Source: JAWLCA01 sp050485905 (GTDB taxonomy: Bacteria > Pseudomonadota > Alphaproteobacteria > Rhodobacterales > Rhodobacteraceae). From it: DNA of 9,160 nt. The first letter of the stretch is position 1. Each line of letters starts with the position of its first letter. This document shows, piece by piece, positions 1-5,605 of this stretch. The position numbers and the translations under genes are program-made. The notes beneath the pieces were generated by a model, which saw only the letters and a list, made by a program, of their open reading frames with translations, searched no databases and was not told the DNA's origin. The stretch covers positions 1 through 9,160 of the forward strand of contig JBJHCH010000134.1 in assembly GCA_050485905.1 (NCBI GenBank), given 5' to 3'.

Positions 1-104
1 TTCCCATTACTAGTACCTAATCTCCTGTAGGTGGGGCACAGGATGGGGCACTTCGCAGGGAAGGTGCTGCTGTGGGTCTTTGAGAGGAAGTTCGTGGAGG
101 GTGT
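1..104. other. Non-coding flank downstream of tRNA-Gln
   Basis: No convincing gene lies here, and the stretch looks less GC-rich than the rest of the window. It holds two direct TGGGGCAC repeats (32-39 and 44-51). On the minus strand a purine-rich AGGAG (26-22) lies 14 bases before an ATG at 7-5, which could be the start of a gene running off the left edge, but only two codons are visible. No hairpin with a T-run is seen that would terminate the tRNA transcript. Sequence 3' of a tRNA gene is a usual landing place for integrases, so this may be the boundary of an integrated element; that is inference. Confidence 0.4.
32..51. repeat. Two direct 8-bp repeats TGGGGCAC
   Basis: The octamer TGGGGCAC occurs at 32-39 and again at 44-51, a 12-bp period, so both copies face nearly the same side of the helix. 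On the minus strand they read GTGCCCCA. Same-face short direct repeats beside a tRNA 3' end resemble integrase arm sites or regulator sites, but two copies of a GC-rich octamer may be chance. Confidence 0.4.
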
Positions 105-179
105 TGGCTGGGGCGGTAGGATTCGAACCTACGGTACACGGTACCAAAAACCGTTGCCTTACCACTTGGCTACGCCCCA
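105..179 (-). tRNA. tRNA-Gln (anticodon UUG)
   Basis: This gene decodes CAA glutamine codons (and CAG by wobble). Read on the minus strand from 179, the 7-bp acceptor stem TGGGGCG pairs with CGCCCCA (115-109). The anticodon stem ACGGT/ACCGT closes a 7-base loop TTTTGGT with anticodon TTG. The T-arm is GTAGG-TTCGAAT-CCTAC, a perfect 5-bp stem with the invariant TTCGA. The discriminator base is G at 108 and the CCA tail is encoded (107-105). The gene is 75 nt with CCA and has no intron. It is transcribed away from the antiporter operon and stands alone, with no other tRNA next to it in the window. Its 3' end faces the repeat-bearing left flank, a possible integration site. Confidence 0.97.
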
Positions 180-339
180 ACTCGGCGCTGCTTTACCCAA
201 GCAGGTCATGCGCCGCAAGGATAAAGTGGGCGGGCAGCCGCGGCAAATGTGCGGCGCTTTTCCTTGTGGCGAGGTCTTGGTATTGCGGGCTCGCGGCCTT
301 GTGCAGGCAGCCATACGGGATCACTGGCAGGGGCAAAAG
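180..339. promoter_or_regulatory. Divergent intergenic region, tRNA-Gln / antiporter operon
   Basis: This 160-bp stretch must hold the promoter for tRNA-Gln (leftward) and probably that of the antiporter operon (rightward). For the tRNA a weak match is TTGCGG (218-213), 16 bases, then GTAAAG (196-191), which would give a leader of a few bases. For the operon the best I find is TTTTCC (258-263), 17 bases, then TATTGC (281-286). Both are poor matches to the sigma-70 consensus. An inverted repeat GCGCCGC (210-216) / GCGGCGC (251-257) encloses the middle of the region. The first gene has an AGGGG ribosome binding site at 329-333. I see no riboswitch-like fold. Confidence 0.35.
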
Positions 340-813
340 ATGCGACTCGCAGGAATGATCTTGCGCAGGGGACTGATCTTCTCGTTGGTCTGGACCACGC
401 TGGTCGGTTCCGATCCCGAGGGCTGGGCCTTCGGCGCGGTGGCGATCCCGGCGGCGGTCTGGCTCAGCCTCGCGCTGTTGCCGGATCGGGGCGGGCTGAG
501 GCTCATGCCGCTGATTGCGATGCTCCCCGGCTTTATCACCCGTTCGGTTGCGGGCGGCGTCGACGTGGCGCGCCGGGCCTTCGACCCGCGCCTGCCGCTT
601 CAGCCGGGTTGGCTGGTGCGGCCTGTAAAGCTTTCTGCCGGCGGGCGCGTCGCGCTGGGTGCGGAATTGTCGCTGATGCCCGGCACCCTCGTCGCAGGCA
701 GCAGGGGAACCGAACTTCTGGTTCATGTGCTGGACGTAACCGAGGATCACGACGGCACCCTTGCGGCCGAGGAGACACGGTTTGCCGCAATCATGGGGCG
801 CGACGACGCATGA
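340..813 (+). CDS. mrpE: Mrp/Mnh cation:proton antiporter subunit E
   Basis: A small membrane subunit of the Mrp complex, which exchanges cytoplasmic Na+ (or another monovalent cation) for external protons. MrpE is thought to help assembly and contribute to the cation path. The 157-residue product has the usual family length: hydrophobic helices at about 8-24, 28-47 and 53-72, then a soluble C-terminal domain. Family hallmarks are the DVARRAFDP stretch (75-83) after the last helix and the ELSLMPGTL motif (109-117) followed by LLVHVLD (126-132). I chose ATG at 340 because AGGGG ends 6 bases upstream. The reading frame stays open further upstream, but that part would cross the tRNA gene. An alternative ATG at 355 has AGGA directly adjacent, too close for normal initiation. 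It is the first gene of the operon, and its stop is followed by an unusually long spacer before mrpF. Confidence 0.9.
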   Translation: MRLAGMILRRGLIFSLVWTTLVGSDPEGWAFGAVAIPAAVWLSLALLPDRGGLRLMPLIAMLPGFITRSVAGGVDVARRAFDPRLPLQPGWLVRPVKLSAGGRVALGAELSLMPGTLVAGSRGTELLVHVLDVTEDHDGTLAAEETRFAAIMGRDDA

Positions 814-914
814 TGCGCCGTGATCAAAGCCATGCATTCCTTTCGCCTGCCCGCGGCGCCGACCCGCGCAATCAACCAATGACCGACTGCAGGAAGAAAC
901 GCGCCCATGGGTGA
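810..914 (+). other. Possible 34-codon coupled small ORF between mrpE and mrpF
   Basis: An ATG at 810 overlaps the mrpE stop in the ATGA arrangement used at other junctions in this operon. The frame runs 34 codons to TGA at 912-914, just inside the mrpF start (ATG 907). The peptide would begin MMRRDQSHAF and end RKKRAHG. It is basic and hydrophilic with no membrane helix, unlike every other operon product. No clear Shine-Dalgarno precedes it. It could be a translated bridge that couples E to F, or simply spacer that happens to lack stops. I know of no family it belongs to. Confidence 0.2.
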
Positions 915-1209
915 CTGGCTGACCTTGGTTGCTCTTGCTGTCCTCGCCAATCTGGGCGCCGCGCTTTGGCGAATCTGGCGCGGGCCGGATGCTGCGGATC
1001 GCATGATGGCGGCGCAACTGGTGGGCACAGGTGGGGTTGCAATGGTCGTCCTGCTCGCAGCGGCCGAGGACTGGCGCGCGCTCGATGTTGCATTGGTGCT
1101 CGCCCTGCTTGCGGCATTTGCGGCCGTCGCCTTTGTGAAATCCGTCAGTGCGGATGCGGCGGGCGACCCGGAAGAGAACGACCCGCCCACACTGGAGGAA
1201 AAACAGTGA
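907..1209 (+). CDS. mrpF: Mrp/Mnh cation:proton antiporter subunit F
   Basis: A three-helix membrane subunit of the Mrp antiporter. In solved Mrp complexes the small subunits E, F and G lie together and line the proposed sodium path. The 100-residue product shows the family pattern: an N-terminal helix (about 4-21), the signature R-x(2)-R-GP-x(3)-DRM-x(3)-QLVGT (22-41), a second helix (about 42-54), then ALDVALVLALLAAFAAVAF (58-76) as the third helix. The charged tail (79-100) is acidic. The start at 907 is preceded by AGGAAG (891-896) at 10 bases. The gene is followed by mrpG with a 4-base overlap. Nothing looks truncated. Confidence 0.92.
   Translation: MGDWLTLVALAVLANLGAALWRIWRGPDAADRMMAAQLVGTGGVAMVVLLAAAEDWRALDVALVLALLAAFAAVAFVKSVSADAAGDPEENDPPTLEEKQ
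1194..1198 (+). promoter_or_regulatory. Ribosome binding site fixing the GTG start of mrpG
   Basis: GGAGG lies 7 bases upstream of the GTG at 1206, inside the last codons of mrpF. The mrpG frame extends much further upstream without a stop, so this site decides the start. Confidence 0.75.
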
Positions 1210-1487
1210 TAATCGATGTCGCGACTTATGCGCTGACGGTGATCGGTTTGTTCTTCTTCACCGCTGGCACGTTGGGGATGATCCGGTTTCCCGACAGTTT
1301 CAGCCGGCTGCATGCACTGACCAAGGCGGATAACCTGGGGCTGGGCTTCATCATCCTTGGCGTTGCGCTTCAGGCCGAAACCTGGGTGCAGGTGGCAAAG
1401 CTGGCACTGATATGGGGGCTGGCGCTGCTGGCCGCAGGCACGATGGGGCAGTTGATCGCCCGCGCAGCACTGATCCGGCGCGGCTGA
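1206..1487 (+). CDS. mrpG: Mrp/Mnh cation:proton antiporter subunit G
   Basis: A three-helix subunit of the Mrp complex. The product has 93 residues, slightly shorter than many MrpG proteins because it lacks a polar C-terminal tail. The family signature is complete: GTLGMIRFPDSFSRLHALTK (21-40) followed by ADNLGLGFIILG. This contains the invariant RFPD with its proline (P29), and the RLH-x(2)-TK segment. I start it at GTG 1206, overlapping the mrpF stop as GTGA, because GGAGG sits 7 bases before it and the resulting N-terminus (M-IIDVATYAL) begins directly with the first helix. The stop TGA (1485-1487) shares one base with the next ATG, so translation is probably coupled on both sides. Confidence 0.92.
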   Translation: MIIDVATYALTVIGLFFFTAGTLGMIRFPDSFSRLHALTKADNLGLGFIILGVALQAETWVQVAKLALIWGLALLAAGTMGQLIARAALIRRG

Positions 1488-2407
1488 TGGCGTTTGATCT
1501 AGCCCTCTGCGCGCTGACCGTCACCGTCGCTCTGGCGGCGGTTGGCGGGCGTGGCGCGTTTCGGGCGGTGATCTTCTTCATCGTCTACGGCGTGCTGGTC
1601 GCGACTGCGTGGCTGCGGCTCGGCGCGATTGATGTGGCGCTTGCCGAGGCGGCCATTGGTGCCGGACTGACGGGCGTTCTGCTGCTCGGCGCGTTTGCAC
1701 GACTCCGCTTGTTGGGTACGCAGAAAGCTGACGACGTCGGACTCAACATTCCGGCGGCGATCGCTGCTGGCGGAGTGACCGGCGCGCTCGTCTGGGCGGT
1801 GCTGACCACTCCACAGGGCAACGGTCTGCAGGCCGAGGTGGCAGAGGTGCTGCCGCAGTCCGGGGTGGAAAACCCGGTTACTGCCGTCCTGCTGAATTTC
1901 CGCGCATGGGATACGCTGCTGGAAAGCATCGTTCTTCTGGCTGCACTCATCGCAGTCTGGGCATTGTCGCGCAACGCGGCATGGGGGCGTCCACCGGGCC
2001 TCATGCAACACGCGCGGCCAGACGGTGTGCTGGCCAGCTTCGGCCGTCTGTTGCCCCCGGTGGGCCTGCTGGTCGGCATTTACCTTGTGTGGGCGGGCGC
2101 CGCACAGCCCGGCGGTGCATTCCAGGGCGGCACGGTTCTTGCCGCCGTCGGCTTGCTGGCAGCGATGTCGGGTCTGCTGCAGGCGCCGCCAGTCACCTCC
2201 CGCGCGTTGCGCTTGGCCGTGATCATCGGCCCGGCGGTGTTCTTGGCAGTCGGCCTGTGGGGTCTTGGTGTCGGCGGCTTCCTTGAGCTTCCCGAAAACA
2301 TTGCAAAGCCGCTCATCGTGGGGATCGAGATGGCGCTGACGCTGTCCATCGCTGTGACGCTGGGCCTGCTGATCCTCGGCCCGCCCCAGGGCAAGGAGGA
2401 AAGATGA
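1487..2407 (+). CDS. mrpB: MbhD-MbhE-MrpB fusion, Mrp antiporter subunit B
   Basis: An inner-membrane protein of 306 residues that joins three modules usually found elsewhere. Residues 1-75 resemble MbhD (DUF4040), with the conserved helix AIDVALAEAAIGAGLTGVLL (47-66). Residues 85-165 resemble MbhE, recognised by ENPVTAVLLNFRAWDTLLES (128-147). In ordinary Mrp systems both domains form the C-terminus of MrpA. Residues 188-298 are the MrpB/MnhB domain with the diagnostic AAQPGGAFQGG (205-215). MrpB alone is about 140 residues, so the size fits a genuine fusion. In Mrp and Mbh complexes the MbhD/MbhE part links the large channel subunits to the small ones and is proposed to lie on the ion path. 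The ATG at 1487 shares its A with the mrpG stop. No ND5-like domain is attached, unlike canonical MrpA. Identity is firm; domain borders are approximate. Confidence 0.88.
   Translation: MAFDLALCALTVTVALAAVGGRGAFRAVIFFIVYGVLVATAWLRLGAIDVALAEAAIGAGLTGVLLLGAFARLRLLGTQKADDVGLNIPAAIAAGGVTGALVWAVLTTPQGNGLQAEVAEVLPQSGVENPVTAVLLNFRAWDTLLESIVLLAALIAVWALSRNAAWGRPPGLMQHARPDGVLASFGRLLPPVGLLVGIYLVWAGAAQPGGAFQGGTVLAAVGLLAAMSGLLQAPPVTSRALRLAVIIGPAVFLAVGLWGLGVGGFLELPENIAKPLIVGIEMALTLSIAVTLGLLILGPPQGKEER
2395..2399 (+). promoter_or_regulatory. Ribosome binding site for mrpC, two possible starts
   Basis: GGAGG sits 4 bases before ATG 2404 and 7 bases before the adjacent in-frame ATG 2407. The second spacing is closer to ideal, so the true N-terminus may lack the first methionine. 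Confidence 0.7.
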
Positions 2408-2694
2408 TGGCCCCAGACAGCCTTTACGCTCTGACGGGGGCGGCGGTCGTCGGACTGGGCCTTTACGGCCTGATCGCGCAGCACGGGCTACTGCGGCGCG
2501 TGCTGGCCTTCAATGTCACCGGGTCCGGGATCTTCCTGATCTTCGGCGGCATGGGTCAGGGTGACCCGGTGCCGCAGGCGCTGATCATCACGGGTATCGT
2601 CGTGGCGCTGGCGGCCACCGCGCTGGCAGTTGCCTTGATGATCGCCCACGCCAGTGCCGAAGCGATCGACGCACCACCCGAGGATGAAACGTGA
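2404..2694 (+). CDS. mrpC: Mrp/Mnh cation:proton antiporter subunit C (NuoK-like)
   Basis: A three-helix subunit homologous to NuoK of complex I. In the complex it sits between the large antiporter-like subunit and the MbhD/MbhE region. The product has 96 residues. Hallmarks are the second helix with N37 and G42 (LAFNVTGSGIFLIF), then the signature GDPVPQALIITGIVVALAAT (53-72), which is the MrpC form of the NuoK motif. The tail after residue 83 is acidic. As is normal for MrpC, the membrane glutamates of true NuoK are absent, which argues against a respiratory complex I subunit. ATG 2404 overlaps the previous stop as ATGA; ATG 2407 is equally possible. Its own stop overlaps the mrpD GTG by 4 bases. 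Confidence 0.93.
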   Translation: MMAPDSLYALTGAAVVGLGLYGLIAQHGLLRRVLAFNVTGSGIFLIFGGMGQGDPVPQALIITGIVVALAATALAVALMIAHASAEAIDAPPEDET

Positions 2695-4145
2695 GTGCCG
2701 AAACCGCGCTCATCGCCATTATCGCCCTGCCACTGATTGGCGCATTGGCGGCGGTGCTTTGGCCCGTGCGCGGGGCGGCGGTTGCCGCGGCCGTCGTGGT
2801 GCTCAGCGCGCTCAGCCTTGTGCGGCTGCTGGCCAGTATCGACGCCGTCACAGGTATCGACCTCGGCGGTTGGCAGGCGCCCTTGGGGATCACCCTGGCC
2901 GCCGATGGTCTCGCCCTTTCCTTCCTGGCGATGACACTGCTTGTCATGGCCGCCGTCGTGGCGCTTGGCCGGGCAGAGTTCACCCGCCCCCGCCCCCGCG
3001 CCGGCTTCTGGCCGCTGGCGTTGCTTCTTTGGGCGGCTCTCAATACAAGCTACGTCTCACGCGACCTCTTCAATCTCTATGTCGGGCTGGAACTGCTGAC
3101 CCTCGCGGCAGTGGCGCTGGTAGCCCTTGGCGGATCGGCGGCCACGCTTGCCGCAGCCATGCGCTATCTGCTTTTCGCCCTCACCGGTTCGCTGCTTTAC
3201 CTGCTGGGCGTCGTGCTGGTGTATGGCGCCCACGGCGCGCTGGATCTGGACCTGATCGCCGCAGGCGAGACACAACCCACTGACGCACTGGCGCTCGGGC
3301 TGATGACGGCGGGGCTGGCCGCCAAAACCGCGCTTTTTCCTCTGCACGCCTGGCTGCCACCCGCCCATGCCGGCGCCCCCGCCCCGGCCTCGGCCATGCT
3401 GTCGGCGCTGGTGCCCAAGGCGTCCTTTGTCATCCTGATCCGGCTGTGGTTCGAGGCGATGCCGGACGTTGCCGGACAGGGCGCGCTCGTCGTGCTGGCT
3501 GCGCTGGGTGCGGCGGCGGTTATTCACGGCAGCCTGATGGCGCTGCGACAGGACCGGCTGAAACTGATCGTCGCCTATTCGACAGTGGCGCAAATCGGCT
3601 ACCTGTTCCTCGTCTTTCATCTGGCGGGGGGCACCGCATCGGCCGCGCCATGGTCCGCCGGCGCCTGGACTGGCGCCATGTTTCAGGCGCTCAGTCACGG
3701 GCTGGCCAAGGCAGCGATGTTCCTATGCGCCGGGGTCTGGATCTGGGCCGTCGGCGGGGACCAGTTGGAGCGATTGCGCGGGGTCGCGCGCGCGACGCCG
3801 ATGACCACCTTCGCCTTCGGGCTGGCCGCGATCACACTGATGGGCCTGCCACCCTCGGGCGGGTTCACGGCGAAGTACCTGATGCTCACCGCCGCTTTCT
3901 CTGCCGGTCATCTGCTCTGGGCGGCGGTGCTGATCGGCGGCGGATTGCTCGCGGCGGCCTATCTTTATCGCCCCCTCGCCATCCTGTTCGCCCGGACGAT
4001 GCCAGAGGTCACGCCGGTGCCCCGCGCCCTGCAACTCGTGCCGCTGCTGCTTGCGGGCGCGTCGATCCTGCTTGGCGTCTTCTCCGACGCAACCTATGCC
4101 CTTTTGCAACTCGGTCGGCCCGACGCCGCGACGGAGGGGTTATGA
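2691..4145 (+). CDS. mrpD: Mrp antiporter subunit D, first NuoL/NuoN-like subunit
   Basis: A large polytopic membrane protein (484 residues, about 14 helices) of the antiporter-like family shared with NuoL/M/N. It provides a proton or cation channel of the Mrp complex. All key charges are visible: glutamate E134 in FNLYVGLELL (TM5), K212 in AAKTALFPLHAWLPPAH (TM7), K243 in VPKAS (TM8), H336 and K340 in LSHGLAKAAMF, and K395 in PPSGGFTAK (TM12). The loop LRQDRLKLIVAYSTVAQIGY (285-304) is typical of the family. Length matches MrpD, with no MrpA-type extension. I start at GTG 2691, overlapping the mrpC stop as GTGA, with GAGGA 6 bases upstream. The stop overlaps the next ATG by 4 bases. It is the best candidate for the true MrpD by its position directly after mrpC. 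Confidence 0.92.
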   Translation: MSAETALIAIIALPLIGALAAVLWPVRGAAVAAAVVVLSALSLVRLLASIDAVTGIDLGGWQAPLGITLAADGLALSFLAMTLLVMAAVVALGRAEFTRPRPRAGFWPLALLLWAALNTSYVSRDLFNLYVGLELLTLAAVALVALGGSAATLAAAMRYLLFALTGSLLYLLGVVLVYGAHGALDLDLIAAGETQPTDALALGLMTAGLAAKTALFPLHAWLPPAHAGAPAPASAMLSALVPKASFVILIRLWFEAMPDVAGQGALVVLAALGAAAVIHGSLMALRQDRLKLIVAYSTVAQIGYLFLVFHLAGGTASAAPWSAGAWTGAMFQALSHGLAKAAMFLCAGVWIWAVGGDQLERLRGVARATPMTTFAFGLAAITLMGLPPSGGFTAKYLMLTAAFSAGHLLWAAVLIGGGLLAAAYLYRPLAILFARTMPEVTPVPRALQLVPLLLAGASILLGVFSDATYALLQLGRPDAATEGL

Positions 4146-5605
4146 CCGCCATCCTTCCGGTCGCGATACTGCTGACCTCGTTGCTCCCGGCGCTCGCCAC
4201 CTTCTTCGTGCCGCAGGACAGCCATGCCCTGCGCAACGCACTCAACCTTGGCGGTGCCGCGCTGAAGCTGGTGCTGATCGTCGTGATGCTGAACGCGGTA
4301 GCCGGCGGTGCGGTCTACGAGGCGCGGATGAACCTTGCGCCAGGGCTCTACGTGCTGCTGCGGGTCGATGCGCTGGCGCTGCTGTTCATGACCCTGTCCG
4401 CGGTGCTGTGGTTCCTGACGACGATCTATGCCATAGCCTATTTCGGCCGAAAGCCGGAGCTGTCGCGCTTCTTTGGCTTCTTCAGTCTTTGCGTCTTTGC
4501 CACCACCGGGCTGGCGCTGTCGGGCTCGCTGATCTCGTTCTTCATCTTCTTCGAACTGCTCACGCTCTCCACCTGGCCGCTGGTGGCGCACAAGCAGGAT
4601 ACGAAGTCTCTGGCCGCCGGGCGCAGCTACCTGCTGTTCTCGCTGCCAGGAAGTGCCGCGCTGCTGGTGGCGATCATCTGGCTGGAAAGCGCCACCGGGC
4701 CGATCCTGTTCACCGAACCCGCCGACCTGTCGGTTCTGGACAATGCCAGCCTGCGCGCAATCTTCTTCTTGTTCGTCGCCGGGCTGGGGGTAAAGGCCGC
4801 CATCGTGCCGCTGCACGGATGGCTGCCCGGCGCGATGGCCGCCCCGGCCCCCGTTTCGGCCCTGCTGCACGCGGTCGCGGTGGTTAAGGCCAGCGCCTTC
4901 GGCATCGTGCGGGTGATCTACGATGTCTTCGGGATCTCCACTGTCGCAGAACTCGGCGTCGGTACACCGCTTGCCATCGTCGCTTCGGTCACGATCCTCT
5001 GGGGATCGCTGCGCGCCCTGCAGCAGGACGAGATCAAGAAGCGCCTCGCCTTTTCCACAGTCAGCCAGGTCTCCTACATCGTGCTGGGTGCCGCGCTGGC
5101 GGGGCCATATGCGCTCATCGGCGGGCTGGCGCATCTGGTGCATCAGGGGCTGATGAAGATCACGCTGTTCTTCTGCGCGGGCATCTACGACGAACGGAAC
5201 GGCGTGAAGCGGATTGAGGGACTGAACGGCCTCGGCCCCCGGATGCCCGTCACATCGGTCTGCTTTACCCTCGGCGCGATGGGCATGATTGGCCTGCCGC
5301 CGCTGGCGGGATTCGTCAGCAAGTTCTACCTCGCCGTCGGCGGGCTGCAATCCGGAGCGCCGTGGGTGATCGCGGTGCTGGTGGGCTCCACCCTGCTCAA
5401 CGCAGCCTATTTCCTGCCGCTGCTCTACCGTCTGTGGTTCATGGACCCGGCCGAGGATGCGTCGGGTGACGAGCGGGTGCCAGCCCTTGTCGGCCCGGCG
5501 GTGGTCACGGCACTGTCCTCGCTGGCGGTGGGCGTCTTTGCGGGCGCGGCGATCAGCCCATTGGGCTGGGCGACGTTGATCGTGGAACGGGGGTATCTGC
5601 GGTGA
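4142..5605 (+). CDS. Second NuoL/MrpD-like antiporter subunit
   Basis: A second large membrane subunit (487 residues) of the proton-translocating antiporter family, clearly divergent from the preceding mrpD product and not a recent duplicate. Functional residues are intact: E138 in FFIFFELLTLSTW (TM5), K218 in GVKAAIVPLHGWLP (TM7), H243 and K249 in LLHAVAVVKAS (TM8), H331, H334 and K339 in HLVHQGLMK, and K394 in PPLAGFVSK (TM12). The LLH-x(5)-K arrangement in TM8 resembles NuoL and MrpA (HSA-x-MVKAG) more than the preceding subunit, which has a proline there. It may therefore fill the place of the ND5-like part of MrpA, which is missing as a separate gene; this is inference. ATG 4142 overlaps the previous stop as ATGA, with GGAGG 4 bases upstream. 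Confidence 0.88.
   Translation: MTAILPVAILLTSLLPALATFFVPQDSHALRNALNLGGAALKLVLIVVMLNAVAGGAVYEARMNLAPGLYVLLRVDALALLFMTLSAVLWFLTTIYAIAYFGRKPELSRFFGFFSLCVFATTGLALSGSLISFFIFFELLTLSTWPLVAHKQDTKSLAAGRSYLLFSLPGSAALLVAIIWLESATGPILFTEPADLSVLDNASLRAIFFLFVAGLGVKAAIVPLHGWLPGAMAAPAPVSALLHAVAVVKASAFGIVRVIYDVFGISTVAELGVGTPLAIVASVTILWGSLRALQQDEIKKRLAFSTVSQVSYIVLGAALAGPYALIGGLAHLVHQGLMKITLFFCAGIYDERNGVKRIEGLNGLGPRMPVTSVCFTLGAMGMIGLPPLAGFVSKFYLAVGGLQSGAPWVIAVLVGSTLLNAAYFLPLLYRLWFMDPAEDASGDERVPALVGPAVVTALSSLAVGVFAGAAISPLGWATLIVERGYLR

Noticed and set aside
236..263. Hairpin GCCGC/GCGGC (237-241, 251-255) followed by TTTT on the plus strand, like a small intrinsic terminator
   Set aside because: The stem is only 5 bp with a 9-base loop and four T's. 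No plus-strand gene lies upstream for it to terminate, and GC-rich dyads are frequent in this sequence.
31..339. Long N-terminal extension of the mrpE reading frame (first ATG at 31)
   Set aside because: It would read through the tRNA-Gln gene on the opposite strand, has no family similarity, and a good ribosome binding site sits before ATG 340, which gives the usual MrpE length.
193..1017. Long minus-strand open frames across the operon (for example 193-1017, 4094-5350, 5425-6828)
   Set aside because: Their products are rich in Arg, Gln, Gly and Pro, with no recognisable motif. They mirror strongly coding plus-strand genes and are typical shadow frames of high-GC DNA.
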